Below, piece after piece: positions 15,043 through 24,457 of a stretch of 64,000 nt of DNA (position 1 is its first letter; each line of letters starts with the position of its first letter). The notes under the pieces were generated by a model. The model had not been told where the DNA came from, searched no databases, and worked only from the letters and a program-made list of their open reading frames with translations. This DNA is from Leucobacter salsicius M1-8. GTDB taxonomy: Bacteria; Actinomycetota; Actinomycetes; Actinomycetales; Microbacteriaceae. The position numbers were made by a program, and so were the translations under genes. The DNA lies in NCBI RefSeq assembly GCF_000350525.1, contig NZ_AOCN01000026.1:218364-282363 (forward strand). The letters run 5' to 3'.

Positions 15043-16245
15043 GTGGCCGCAATGAGAGATGTCGTATTCGTAGACGGGGTGCGAACCCCGTTCGGTCGCG
15101 CAGGCGAGAAGGGCATGTACGCGTCAACGCGCGCAGATGACCTGGCCGTGAAAGCGCTGCAGGGACTTATGGAGCGTAATCCCGCGCTCGATCCGGCACG
15201 CGTCGATGACGTAGGTATTGCTGCGACCACACAGCAGGGCGACCAGGGGCTCACCCTCGGCCGCACGGTGTCGATTCTCGCTGGCCTGCCGGTCACCGTG
15301 CCCGGTTTTGCGCTCGATCGCATGTGCGCGGGCGCGCTCACTGTCGCATCCTTTATGGGTGCGGCGATCGGTTCCGGACAGTACGACATCGCCGTCGCTG
15401 GCGGCGTGGAACACATGGGCCACCACCCGATCGGGCTCGATGCCGACCCCAACCCGCGGTTCGTCGCCGAGAAGCTCGTGAGCCCCGACGCCCTCAACAT
15501 GGGTGTGACCGCCGAGCGCCTACACGACCGCTTCCCTGAGCTGACCAAGGAGCGTGCCGACACCTTCGGAATGTTGAGCCAGCACAAGGTGCAAGCCGCC
15601 TACGATCGCGGAGACATTCAGGCCGACCTGGTGCCCGTAGCGCTGCGCTCGGCCGAGGGCTGGGGACTCGCTACCGAGGACGAGGGCCGCCGGCCACAGA
15701 CCACGATGGAGGGCCTCGCGTCGCTCAAGACGCCGTTCCGCCCGCACGGACGTGTGACGGCGGGCAACGCTTCGCCCCTCACTGATGGTGCCACCATGTC
15801 GCTTCTCGCGGGAGCCGACACCGCAAAGGAACTCGGTCTCACCGCCAAGATGCGCATGGTCGGATTCGCCTTTGCTGGCGTGCAGCCCGAGGTGATGGGA
15901 CTCGGTCCAATCCCTTCCACAGAGAAGGCGCTGAAACGCGCTGGGCTCACGATCAACGACATTGGGCTCTTCGAACTGAACGAGGCATTCGCCGTTCAGG
16001 TGCTCTCCTTTACCGATCACTTCGGCATTGCCGACGACGATCCCCGCGTCAACCCGTGGGGTGGCGCGATCGCCATCGGTCACCCACTCGCGGCAACCGG
16101 CGTGCGTCTGATGATCCAGCTGGCACGCCAGTTCGCCGAGCGCCCGGATGTGCGCTACGGCGTCACGGCAATGTGCGTGGGGCTCGGCCAGGGTGGTACC
16201 GCCATTTGGGAGAACCCACACTTTGACGGCAAGAAGAGGAAGTAA
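15043..16245 (+). CDS. fadA: Acetyl-CoA C-acyltransferase (beta-oxidation thiolase)
   Basis: A 400-residue thiolase catalysing the last step of fatty-acid beta-oxidation, cleaving 3-ketoacyl-CoA with CoA. The nucleophilic cysteine is in LDRMCAGAL, the GHPLAATGVR motif supplies the catalytic histidine, and CVGLGQGG supplies the second cysteine. GTG 15043 is four bases after GGAGG (15034-15038); the ATG at 15052 is an alternative. Six bases separate it from fadB, with which it forms the trifunctional complex. Confidence 0.93.
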   Translation: MAAMRDVVFVDGVRTPFGRAGEKGMYASTRADDLAVKALQGLMERNPALDPARVDDVGIAATTQQGDQGLTLGRTVSILAGLPVTVPGFALDRMCAGALTVASFMGAAIGSGQYDIAVAGGVEHMGHHPIGLDADPNPRFVAEKLVSPDALNMGVTAERLHDRFPELTKERADTFGMLSQHKVQAAYDRGDIQADLVPVALRSAEGWGLATEDEGRRPQTTMEGLASLKTPFRPHGRVTAGNASPLTDGATMSLLAGADTAKELGLTAKMRMVGFAFAGVQPEVMGLGPIPSTEKALKRAGLTINDIGLFELNEAFAVQVLSFTDHFGIADDDPRVNPWGGAIAIGHPLAATGVRLMIQLARQFAERPDVRYGVTAMCVGLGQGGTAIWENPHFDGKKRK

Positions 16246-16251
16246 GGCGAC

Positions 16252-18387
16252 ATGACTGACTACAGCAAGATCGATTTCAGCCCGCTCATCGCGGCCTCTG
16301 CTGATGAGGTCGTCACTGAATCATTCGTGCGCGACGTCGCGCTCCCCTCGGGGGGCACGCTCGCGCTCATCACCATCGATAACGGTCGGGATCACACCCG
16401 CCCCAGCACCCTGGGTCCCCGAACCCTCCAGGGCCTGTCCGAAACGCTCGACGCGCTGAGCGCCCGCGCCGCCGCGGGTGAGATCGCAGCCATCGCGATC
16501 ACCGGCAAGCCGTTCATCTTTGCGGCAGGAGCAGACCTCTCGAAGGTATCCACGCTCGCCACCCCCGAAAATGCGCGCCTGATGGCTCAGTTCGGGCACT
16601 ACGTGCTCGGCAAGTTCCGCAGCATCGGCGTACCCTCGTTCGCCTTTGTAAATGGCCTGGCCCTCGGCGGGGCAATGGAGATCGCGCTCAACTGCGACTA
16701 CCGCACGCTTGACTCGTCCGCCGCGGCACTCGCATTTCCCGAGGTGTTTCTCGGCATCATCCCCGGCTGGGGCGGGGCGACCCTCGTGCCCAACCTCATT
16801 GGGATCGAGAACGCCCTCGAGGTTATCGTCACGAATCCGCTCAAGAACAACCGCATGCTCAAGCCCGCGCAGGCGCTTGAACTCGGCCTCTTCGACCAGA
16901 TGTTTGGCGCCGCGAGCTTCATCGAACAATCCATTGTCTGGGCTGACCGAGTCGTATCGGGCGCCGAGAAGGTATCGCGTCCGCACGTTCCCGGCAAGCT
17001 CGAGCGTCTCACGAAGTGGCCCGTGGCAATCAAGGTTGCCCGCGACACCCTTCGCGCCCGCATCGGCACCGCGGCCAAGTCACCGTATGTCGCCCTCGAT
17101 CTACTCGCGGCCGCAAAGGACGGCGACATCGAGCGCGGATTCGAGCGCGAAGATGAGGCGCTGGCCGAGCTCATCTCGGGTGACCAGTTTGCCGCCTCGA
17201 TCTACGCGTTCGATCTGGTGCAGAAGCGGGCCAAGCGCCCCGCAGGTGCCCCGGATAAGGCGCTCGCAAACCCCGTCCGCAAGGTCGGCGTCATCGGAGC
17301 AGGGCTCATGGCCAGCCAGTTCGCGCTGCTGTTTGCGCGCAAGTTGCGGGTGCCCGTGCTCATTACCGATCTCGACCAGTCACGGGTCGACAAGGGCCTC
17401 GACTACATCCGCGGTGAGATCGACAAGCTCGAGCAGAAAGGGCGACTCTCCCCCGACGATGCCAACCAAGTGCGCGCACTCGTGCACGGCACGACGGACA
17501 AGACCGAGTACGCCGACTGCGACTGGGTCATCGAGGCCGTGTTCGAAGAGCTCTCGGTGAAGCAGCAGGTCTTCGCGGAGATCGAGCCCATCATTTCTGA
17601 GACCGCGGTCCTGGCGACGAACACCTCGTCGCTCTCGGTCCACGAGATCGGCCAAAACCTCGCTCACCCTGAGCGACTTGTCGGGTTCCACTTCTTCAAC
17701 CCGGTCGCGGTCATGCCCCTCATCGAGGTCGTCAAGACGCCCGACACGGACGACTCGACCCTGTCGACCGCCATGGTGGTGGCACGCAAGCTCGGTAAGA
17801 GCGCCGTTATCACGGCCGACCGGCCCGGCTTCGTCGTGAACCGCCTGCTCGCAAAGGTCATGGGCGAGGCTGCACGCGCGCTCGATGAGGGCACGCCGAT
17901 GCCCGTCGTCGAACGTGCACTCGCCCCCATCGGGCTCCCGATGGGACCGTTCGAGCTGATCGATCTCGTCGGCTGGAAGGTGGCGGCACACGTGCAGGAC
18001 ACGATGGTACACGCGTTCCCCGACCGGTTCTATGCGTCCCAGAACCTGCACAAGCTCGCCGAGGTCGAGGCGCCGCTCGTCAAGTCGAAGCACGGCAAGA
18101 TCGAGGACCTCTCGAAGGCAGCCAAGAAGGCGATCACGCTGGGCGATCACCAGGTCAGCGAGGCCGAGATCCTTACACGGGTCGAGAATGAACTCGCCGG
18201 GGAGATCAAAATCATGCTCGATGAGGGCGTCGTCGCGGCGGCCGAGGACATCGATCTGTGCCTGATCCTGGGTGCCGGCTGGCCGTTCCAGGCGGGCGGG
18301 GCAACCCCGTACCTTGACCGTGCGGGGGCGAGCGAGCGCGTCTTCGGTGCGACGTTCCACCAGCCTCCCGTGGCAGGGCACCGCTAG
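16252..18387 (+). CDS. fadB: Fatty-acid oxidation multifunctional protein (enoyl-CoA hydratase / 3-hydroxyacyl-CoA dehydrogenase)
   Basis: A 711-residue fusion. Residues about 20-280 form an enoyl-CoA hydratase/isomerase domain with FIFAAGADLSK and the oxyanion-hole region NGLALGGAMEIAL. From about residue 340 comes an NAD-binding 3-hydroxyacyl-CoA dehydrogenase domain with VGVIGAGLMASQFA and NTSSLSVHEI, then GFHFFNPVAVMPLIEVV and two C-terminal helical domains. It hydrates and oxidises fatty acyl-CoA intermediates and passes them to FadA, the preceding gene. The second residue of the NAD motif loop (M-A-S rather than M-G-S/A) is a small variation. Confidence 0.95.
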   Translation: MTDYSKIDFSPLIAASADEVVTESFVRDVALPSGGTLALITIDNGRDHTRPSTLGPRTLQGLSETLDALSARAAAGEIAAIAITGKPFIFAAGADLSKVSTLATPENARLMAQFGHYVLGKFRSIGVPSFAFVNGLALGGAMEIALNCDYRTLDSSAAALAFPEVFLGIIPGWGGATLVPNLIGIENALEVIVTNPLKNNRMLKPAQALELGLFDQMFGAASFIEQSIVWADRVVSGAEKVSRPHVPGKLERLTKWPVAIKVARDTLRARIGTAAKSPYVALDLLAAAKDGDIERGFEREDEALAELISGDQFAASIYAFDLVQKRAKRPAGAPDKALANPVRKVGVIGAGLMASQFALLFARKLRVPVLITDLDQSRVDKGLDYIRGEIDKLEQKGRLSPDDANQVRALVHGTTDKTEYADCDWVIEAVFEELSVKQQVFAEIEPIISETAVLATNTSSLSVHEIGQNLAHPERLVGFHFFNPVAVMPLIEVVKTPDTDDSTLSTAMVVARKLGKSAVITADRPGFVVNRLLAKVMGEAARALDEGTPMPVVERALAPIGLPMGPFELIDLVGWKVAAHVQDTMVHAFPDRFYASQNLHKLAEVEAPLVKSKHGKIEDLSKAAKKAITLGDHQVSEAEILTRVENELAGEIKIMLDEGVVAAAEDIDLCLILGAGWPFQAGGATPYLDRAGASERVFGATFHQPPVAGHR

Positions 18388-18405
18388 CCCACCGCATCAA
18401 CGATC

Positions 18406-18443
18406 AAGCGCCCTACCCCGAGCGATTGGGGTAGGGCGCTTTT
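18406..18443 (+). terminator. Terminator after fadB
   Basis: AAGCGCCCTACCCC and GGGGTAGGGCGCTT form a perfect stem around an eight-base loop, followed by TTT, 18 bases after the fadB stop. Confidence 0.85.
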
Positions 18444-18511
18444 CTGTCGCATCCCGACGAGCGGGGGCCCGGCGAAGCCGCCGCCAGGATCGTACCCTGC
18501 TGCAGGAACGC

Positions 18512-18547
18512 AAAAGCCCCACGGGACCGAAGTCCTGTGGGGCTTTT
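18512..18547 (-). terminator. Terminator after qcrB
   Basis: AAAAGCCCCAC and GTGGGGCTTTT flank GGGAC-CGAA-GTCCT, giving a stem of about 16 bp with T-tracts on either strand, 12 bases beyond the qcrB stop on the minus strand. Confidence 0.85.
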
Positions 18548-18558
18548 ACTAGTGAGTC

Positions 18559-20172
18559 TTAGTGACCCTCGTGGCCACCCTGCTCGATCTCACCCTTGCT
18601 CGGGGGAACGATGCGATCCTCGAAGAACCAGCGGCTGAAGCCGGCACGGAGACGCTCGCCGAACGAGATTCGGCCATTGTCATCGGGGCGCAGCATGAGC
18701 GGTGCGTAGTCGTGGTAGCTGACGAGCTCCCACGATTCGTACTCGTCCATGGGCTTGTGCACCTCGACGAACTCGCCGCCGGGGAGCTGCACAATGCGGC
18801 CCGATTCGTACCCGTGCAGAGCGATCGCACGGTCCTTCTTCTGCAGGCCGAGGCAGATGCGCTTCGCAAGGAAGTACGCAACGATCGGTCCGAGAATCAG
18901 CAGCGCCTGGAGGGTGTGAATCACGCCTTCCATGGAGAGCTGGAAGTGGGTTGCCATGATGTCGGAGCTTGCGCCTGCCCACATCACTGCGTAGAACGTG
19001 ACACCGGCTGCACCGATCGCGGTACGCGTGGGAGCGTTACGCGGGCGGTCGAGCAAGTGGTGCTCGCGCTTGTCACCGGTGACCCAGGCCTCGATGAAGG
19101 GGTAGATCATGACGAGGACAATGAAGCCACCCATGATGATCATCGGCACCAGCATGTTCCATGACCAGGTGAAGCCGAACCACTCGGTTTCCCACCCGGG
19201 CGGAATCAGGCGCAGCATGCCGTCAGCAAAGCCGATGTACCAGTCAGGCTGGGTACCAGCAGACACCGGTGAGGGGTCGTAGGGACCGTACGCCCAGATC
19301 GCGTTGATCCCGAAGATCGAAGCGATCAAAACGATGACACCGAAGACGATGAAGAAGAAGCCGCCAGCCTTCGCCGCGTACACGGGGAGGACGGGGAAGC
19401 CAACAACGTTCTGCTGCGTCTTGCCGGGCCCAGGGTACTGGGTGTGCTTGTGGATAACCACGAACGCGAGGTGCAGTGCGACAAACAGGATAACCAGTGC
19501 AGGCAGCAGCATGATGTGCAGCATGTACAGGCGACCCACGATGTCGGTGCCCGGGAACTCGCCACCGAAGAACAGGAACGAGAAGAACGTGCCCACAACC
19601 GGCATCGACTTGAGCAGGCCATCGATGATGCGGAGGCCGTTGCCCGAAAGCACATCGTCGGGAAGCGAGTAGCCGGTGAAGCCCTCGGCCATCGCAAGGA
19701 TGAAGAGAACGAAACCGATAACCCAGTTGAGCTCACGCGGCTTGCGGAACGCACCCGTGAAGAAGATGCGCAGCATGTGCAGGCCGATCGACGCCACGAA
19801 CAGCAGCGCTGCCCAGTGGTGTACCTGACGCATCAGCAGACCGCCACGCACCGAGAACGAGATGTCCATAGTGGAGGCCATGGCCGCCGACATCTCGACG
19901 CCCTTCATGGGGACGTAGGGGCCGTTGTACACGACCTCAGCCATCGTCGCCTGGAAGAACAGGGTCAGGAAGGTGCCCGAGAGGAGGATGACGACAAAGC
20001 TGTACAGCGCCACCTCACCCAGGAGGAACGACCAGTGGTCAGGGAAGACCTTGCGGCCGAATTCCTTGACGGCACCGCTGATGCTGGTGCGCTCGTCGAT
20101 ATAGTTTGCCGCGGCTGCAGTGAAACGGCTGGAGCCGTTCTTCGCCGGGGTCTCTGTTACGGTGCTGCTCAC
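18559..20172 (-). CDS. qcrB: Cytochrome bc1 complex cytochrome b subunit
   Basis: A 537-residue membrane protein, the di-haem cytochrome b of the actinobacterial bcc complex, which moves electrons from menaquinol to the Rieske centre and cytochrome cc. Haem-ligand histidines are seen in RQVHHWAALLFVASIGLHML and FVALHLAFVVIHKHTQYPG. The long C-terminal part after about residue 400, ending in a His-rich HEGH, is the extension typical of the actinobacterial form. The start overlaps the end of qcrA by four bases. Confidence 0.96.
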   Translation of the reverse strand: MSSTVTETPAKNGSSRFTAAAANYIDERTSISGAVKEFGRKVFPDHWSFLLGEVALYSFVVILLSGTFLTLFFQATMAEVVYNGPYVPMKGVEMSAAMASTMDISFSVRGGLLMRQVHHWAALLFVASIGLHMLRIFFTGAFRKPRELNWVIGFVLFILAMAEGFTGYSLPDDVLSGNGLRIIDGLLKSMPVVGTFFSFLFFGGEFPGTDIVGRLYMLHIMLLPALVILFVALHLAFVVIHKHTQYPGPGKTQQNVVGFPVLPVYAAKAGGFFFIVFGVIVLIASIFGINAIWAYGPYDPSPVSAGTQPDWYIGFADGMLRLIPPGWETEWFGFTWSWNMLVPMIIMGGFIVLVMIYPFIEAWVTGDKREHHLLDRPRNAPTRTAIGAAGVTFYAVMWAGASSDIMATHFQLSMEGVIHTLQALLILGPIVAYFLAKRICLGLQKKDRAIALHGYESGRIVQLPGGEFVEVHKPMDEYESWELVSYHDYAPLMLRPDDNGRISFGERLRAGFSRWFFEDRIVPPSKGEIEQGGHEGH

Positions 20173-21305
20173 TTGAGGCGCTCCCAGAAGCTCGGGCCAA
20201 CAGGTTCATGAAAATCGCTCTGAGCGACGAGGTAGCCCTCTTCGTCCACCGTGATGGGCAGCTGAGGCAGCGGCCGCTTCGCGGGACCGAAGACCACCTT
20301 GGCGTGCTCGGAAACATCGAACTGCGACTGGTGGCAGGGGCAGAGAAGGTGGTGGGTGTGCTGCTCGTAGAGCGCAACCGGGCAACCAACGTGCGTGCAC
20401 ACCTTCGAGTATGCGACGATGCCGTCGTACGACCACGACTCGCGCTCGGGAAGCTCCTTGAGCTCCGACTGATCGAGACGCATCAGCAACACGATGGCCT
20501 TGGCCTTCGCATCGAGGAAGTTCTCGCTACCGCCACGCTCTTCAGCGTTGAGCGTTGCGAAGTCCTCGTGAGTCAGGTTCTCGGGAATCACGTGGAATGC
20601 CGAGCCGATCGTGACCTCGCTGGCCTTGATCGGGACACCGGATGGGTCGCGCGCCAGGCGCAGGCCCTTGGTCCACATGGTGTTCTTGAGCAGCTCTACC
20701 GGATCTTCGTCCTGCGGCGCGAGACCGCGCAGCAGCGTGATGCCCGGGATCGGGAACGCAATCAGTGCACCGATCAAGCTGTTACGCACGAGCGAGCGAC
20801 GGGAGAAGCCCGACTCCTCGTTCGATACCTCGAAGACCTCAACTGCGGCCTTACGGGTTTCCTCATCACTCGCAACCGGGTGGCGCATATCGATCGACTC
20901 GTGATCCGCCATCAGTGCCTTGCCCCAGTGGACTGCACCGATACCTACGGCGAGGAGCGCGAGCGCCATGCCGAGGCCCACGAAGAGCGTGTGGAGCCGA
21001 ATCGCCATGAGTTCGCCCGTTTCAATCGGGAAGAACATGTAGGCGAGAACAGCACCGAGGCTACCCGCGATCGAGATGTAGAAAAGCGAGTAGACGACGC
21101 GCTCTGCCTGCTTCGCCTTCTTCGGATCGAGATCCGTAACGCGCTTGCGGTGCGGGGGAAGGCCCGGATTCTGCACGGCATCGGATGAAATAACGGCGGT
21201 TCCCGCCGAAACATCTACCGCTCCGTGGCCCTGGGCGGCGACAACGGCGTCGCCGCCGTTGTTCTTCGCTTCCTCTGCCATGTTGCTCCTTGACTCCTGA
21301 CTCAT
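20169..21305 (-). CDS. qcrA: Ubiquinol/menaquinol--cytochrome c reductase Rieske subunit
   Basis: A 378-residue actinobacterial Rieske protein with three N-terminal membrane helices (two near residues 70-125 and one near 175-195) rather than one. The [2Fe-2S] motifs CTHVGC and CPCHQS lie near residues 310-330, holding the Cys and His ligands and the disulfide cysteines. Subunit of the bcc complex; 22 bp after qcrC and overlapping qcrB. Confidence 0.96.
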   Translation of the reverse strand: MSQESRSNMAEEAKNNGGDAVVAAQGHGAVDVSAGTAVISSDAVQNPGLPPHRKRVTDLDPKKAKQAERVVYSLFYISIAGSLGAVLAYMFFPIETGELMAIRLHTLFVGLGMALALLAVGIGAVHWGKALMADHESIDMRHPVASDEETRKAAVEVFEVSNEESGFSRRSLVRNSLIGALIAFPIPGITLLRGLAPQDEDPVELLKNTMWTKGLRLARDPSGVPIKASEVTIGSAFHVIPENLTHEDFATLNAEERGGSENFLDAKAKAIVLLMRLDQSELKELPERESWSYDGIVAYSKVCTHVGCPVALYEQHTHHLLCPCHQSQFDVSEHAKVVFGPAKRPLPQLPITVDEEGYLVAQSDFHEPVGPSFWERLK

Positions 21306-21327
21306 GAATTCTTGTCTGCGTTGTCGA

Positions 21328-22137
21328 CTAGTTCGACTTCGCGGTCACCCAAACGGTGAGACCAACGATCGACCCCAGGCCGATGATCCAGATGAACAGA
21401 CCCTCTGCGACCGGACCGATTGAACCGAGTGACAGGCCACCAACGGCGGGCTGGTTCTCGATGTACTTGAGGTACGAGATGATGTCGGCCTTCTCCTGCG
21501 ATGAGATGTTCGCATCGCTGAATACCGGCATGTTCTGCGGGCCGGTGATCATTGCTTCGTAGATGTGCGTCGGGGCAACACCGGTCAGAGCAGGTGCGAA
21601 CTTGCCCTCGGTGAGTGCGCCGCCGACGGCTGCCACGTTGTGGCACATCGCACAGTTGATCCGGAACAGATCGCCACCGTTTGCAATACCGGCGTCATCA
21701 CTATCTGCCTGCAGGTAACGCGAATCGGGCAGCGCGGGGCCGGGGCCCAGCGATGCAACGTATGCGGCCATCTGCAGCGTCTGCTCTTCGTCAAACTGCT
21801 TCGGCTTCACCATGCCCTGGGGGCCCTGGAAAGCGAGCGGCATACGACCGGTGCCGACCTGGAAATTGACCGATGCTGCACCAGCACCGACAAGCGAGGG
21901 GCCGTCGGGCGTGCCCTGGGCAGCTGCACCGTGGCAGGTTGCGCAGTTGGCACCGAACAGCTTCTCGCCGGCGTCGATCGTTGCGGGGGCATTCAGATCG
22001 ATCTCTGCGGTCGCAGAGGTCTGGCTAATGCCGGTGTATGCAGCACCGGTAACCAGCAGTCCCACTCCGACGAGTGCTGCGGTCGCGAGCGGGTGCCTGC
22101 GACCAGACTTGCGAAGGTTCTTCTTAGCGCGAGCCAT
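21328..22137 (-). CDS. qcrC: Di-haem cytochrome c subunit of the bcc complex
   Basis: A 269-residue protein with an N-terminal membrane/signal helix, two haem c motifs (CATCHG and CAMCHN) at about residues 60 and 160, and a C-terminal membrane anchor (FIWIIGLGSIVGLTVWVTA). In actinobacteria this covalently attached cytochrome cc replaces soluble cytochrome c and passes electrons directly to CtaC. It sits between ctaE and qcrA. Confidence 0.96.
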   Translation of the reverse strand: MARAKKNLRKSGRRHPLATAALVGVGLLVTGAAYTGISQTSATAEIDLNAPATIDAGEKLFGANCATCHGAAAQGTPDGPSLVGAGAASVNFQVGTGRMPLAFQGPQGMVKPKQFDEEQTLQMAAYVASLGPGPALPDSRYLQADSDDAGIANGGDLFRINCAMCHNVAAVGGALTEGKFAPALTGVAPTHIYEAMITGPQNMPVFSDANISSQEKADIISYLKYIENQPAVGGLSLGSIGPVAEGLFIWIIGLGSIVGLTVWVTAKSN

Positions 22138-22158
22138 GTTGGCGATAACTCCTGACCC

Positions 22159-22788
22159 CTACTTGAGGACGTAAATGATGATGAACAGAATGATCCACAC
22201 AATGTCGACGAAGTGCCAGTAGTACGACACGACAATCGCGGTGGTCTCTTCCTTGCGTGTGAAGTTCTTCACCGCGTAAAGACGGCCGATGACCATGAGG
22301 AAGGCTACGAGGCCCAGGGCCACGTGGATGCCGTGGAATCCGGTGGTCATGTAGAACGCCGAGCCGTACGGATCACTGTTGAAGGCGACGCCCTCAGAGA
22401 CGAACACAGCGTACTCGTAGGTCTGGCCTGAGACGAAGATGGCACCCATGAAGAACGTCAGGAAGAACCACTCAACGGTTCCCCAGTTCTTGGGCCCACG
22501 TCCAATCGCACGGGGCTGGTGGCGCTCAGCCGCGAACACGCCCGCCTGGGCCGTGAACGAGGACGCAACCAGAACCAACGTGTTGATCAGGGCGAAGGTG
22601 AAGTTGTGCTTCTCGGTCTGTTCAGCCCACAGATCGGGATTCATGGCGCGCAGCGTGAAGTAAATCGCGAACAGGCCCGCGAAGAACATGACCTCGCTGC
22701 CGAGCCACACGATCGTGCCGACGGCGACGAGATTCGGTCGCTTCACCGCAGGCACGGCTGACTTGGTATTCATAGTGGTCGTTGTCAC
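22159..22788 (-). CDS. ctaE: Cytochrome c oxidase subunit III
   Basis: A 209-residue membrane protein with five hydrophobic helices, the short form of subunit III. It contains GSEVMFFAGLFAIYFTLRA and the GFHGIHVALGL histidine segment of the family. Part of the aa3 oxidase. First gene of the ctaE-qcrC-qcrA-qcrB run, 21 bp upstream of qcrC, and divergent from trpD. Confidence 0.96.
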   Translation of the reverse strand: MTTTTMNTKSAVPAVKRPNLVAVGTIVWLGSEVMFFAGLFAIYFTLRAMNPDLWAEQTEKHNFTFALINTLVLVASSFTAQAGVFAAERHQPRAIGRGPKNWGTVEWFFLTFFMGAIFVSGQTYEYAVFVSEGVAFNSDPYGSAFYMTTGFHGIHVALGLVAFLMVIGRLYAVKNFTRKEETTAIVVSYYWHFVDIVWIILFIIIYVLK

Positions 22789-22961
22789 CCCTCCATTATG
22801 GCTGAAAGTTTGGTGTGCGTTTTCACTTGAAGCGGGCGCGCCGAACTTTCTGCGAGTTTCCTGCCAAGCCTACCGCGTCTGGGGCCCCTCCGTGAACACG
22901 GGGCGGGGGTGTCGTTGCAAACCACGCTTATAACATGACGGGCCGTAGATAGGATTGACGC
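22789..22961. promoter_or_regulatory. Divergent promoter region between ctaE and trpD
   Basis: This 173-base gap must carry promoters for both genes. TATAAC-like sequence near 22929-22934 and TAGGAT near 22949 could serve trpD, but no properly spaced -35 was recognised. Confidence 0.35.
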
Positions 22962-24017
22962 ATGATCGACGAGCGAACCTGGCCTACAGTCCTCACAACC
23001 CTCCTCCAGCGCGAGGATTTGAGCGTGTCTCAGGCCGAATGGGCAATGTCCCGCTTCATGACCGGTGACGCCACCGGTGCGCAGATTGGCGCATTTCTGG
23101 TCGCTCTTCAGGCGAAGGGCGCCACCGTTGACGAGGTCATTGGCTTCCGTGACGCGATCCTGCAGGAGGCACGCCCGCTCAGCTTGCCGGCTATGTCCCT
23201 CGACATCGTGGGCACCGGCGGCGATCGCTTCGGCACCGTGAACATTTCGACGATGGCGTCGATCACGGCGGCCGCCACCGGCGTTCCCGTTGTGAAGCAT
23301 GGCAACCGTGCGGCGAGCAGCCTGTCGGGCTCCTCGGACGTGCTGAGCGCCCTGGGCATCGACCTCACGCTCGACGCCGATGCCCTCGCGCGAGCGTTTG
23401 ATCGCGCCGGCATCGCCTTCGTCCACGCCGCGCACTTCCTACCCGGCTTTCGCCACGTGGCGCCGGCCCGCGGCGAGCTCGGTATTCCGACGGTCTTCAA
23501 TTTTCTCGGCCCCCTCTGTAATCCCGTGCGCCCCGAGGCGTCGGCAGTCGGCGTGGCAGACATTGAGAAAGTGCCGATCTTCGTCGGCGTGTTCCGGCTG
23601 CGTGGTGCCTCGGCCCTCGTCTTTCGTGGTGATGACGGCCTCGACGAGCTCACGACCACCGGGCACTCCCGCCTCTGGGAGGTCACCCGTGGCGGCCTGA
23701 CCGAGCACGATATCGATCCCCGAGATCTCGGAATCGCGCGCGCGAACATGCAGGATCTCGTCGGAGGCTCCCCCGACGAGAATGCCCTCGTCGTCCGGCG
23801 TGTCTTCGCGGGCGAGCAGGGCCCCGTGCGCGATATCGTGCTGTTGAACGCCGCCGCTGGCCTCGTGGCCTATGATCTCGCGGCCCGGCCGGAGAGCGCT
23901 GAGCAGCCGCTGCTTGAGCGTCTCGCTGCGAAGATGCAGGTCGCCGCGACCGCCATCGATTCTGGAGCGGTCGAGCGCAAGCTGGCTGACTGGGCTGAGG
24001 CGACGAGTACTCACTAG
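22962..24017 (+). CDS. trpD: Anthranilate phosphoribosyltransferase
   Basis: A 351-residue enzyme that joins anthranilate to PRPP in tryptophan synthesis. It has the IVGTGGDRFGTVNIST PRPP-binding loop near residues 83-98, KHGNRAASSLSGSSDVL, and FNFLGPLCNPVRP. Its position divergent to ctaE, away from the other trp genes, is common in actinobacteria. The stop overlaps the convergent TetR gene by four bases. Confidence 0.96.
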   Translation: MIDERTWPTVLTTLLQREDLSVSQAEWAMSRFMTGDATGAQIGAFLVALQAKGATVDEVIGFRDAILQEARPLSLPAMSLDIVGTGGDRFGTVNISTMASITAAATGVPVVKHGNRAASSLSGSSDVLSALGIDLTLDADALARAFDRAGIAFVHAAHFLPGFRHVAPARGELGIPTVFNFLGPLCNPVRPEASAVGVADIEKVPIFVGVFRLRGASALVFRGDDGLDELTTTGHSRLWEVTRGGLTEHDIDPRDLGIARANMQDLVGGSPDENALVVRRVFAGEQGPVRDIVLLNAAAGLVAYDLAARPESAEQPLLERLAAKMQVAATAIDSGAVERKLADWAEATSTH

Positions 24018-24457
24018 CCCAACACACGGGCGGGCGCGACAAGCGCCCCCCGTGTGAGCTGCGCTGCCGCCGAGAGCAGGACCCGGTCCCGGTACTCGCC
24101 CTCGAGATAGCCCGCGGCATCGAGCTGCTCACGAATCTTCGGGCCATGATCCGGATCATTCGCTGTCGCGATCGCCTGATAAACCAGTAGCGCGGCGGCC
24201 TCACGACTGTCAGTGTCCGACGGGGCGGAGCTCAGGAGCTCACACGCCCCATCGAGACAAGCGAAGAACAGCTCAGGCTTACCGCTGAAGTTTGCGTATA
24301 CATGCGGCTGGGGCACCCCTGCGCGCGCTGCGATGCGGGCGGTGGAGGTGCCGTGATAGCCGTACAGGCCGAACTCGTTGAGTCCGGCCTGTAGGAGGAG
24401 TGCCCGGTTTTCGCCGGGCTTGCGGCGGGCGCGACGCTCGGTCACGCCACTAGCCAA
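24014..24457 (-). CDS. Short TetR-family regulator
   Basis: A 147-residue protein with a TetR-type helix-turn-helix at residues about 15-60 (LLLQAGLNEFGLYGYHGTST, then IAARAGVPQPHVYANFSGK). The C-terminal ligand domain is shorter than the usual 120-150 residues and lacks the last helices, so dimerisation may differ from the norm. It overlaps the GNAT gene by eight bases, suggesting that the two are co-transcribed. Ligand and targets are unknown. Confidence 0.82.
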   Translation of the reverse strand: MASGVTERRARRKPGENRALLLQAGLNEFGLYGYHGTSTARIAARAGVPQPHVYANFSGKPELFFACLDGACELLSSAPSDTDSREAAALLVYQAIATANDPDHGPKIREQLDAAGYLEGEYRDRVLLSAAAQLTRGALVAPARVLG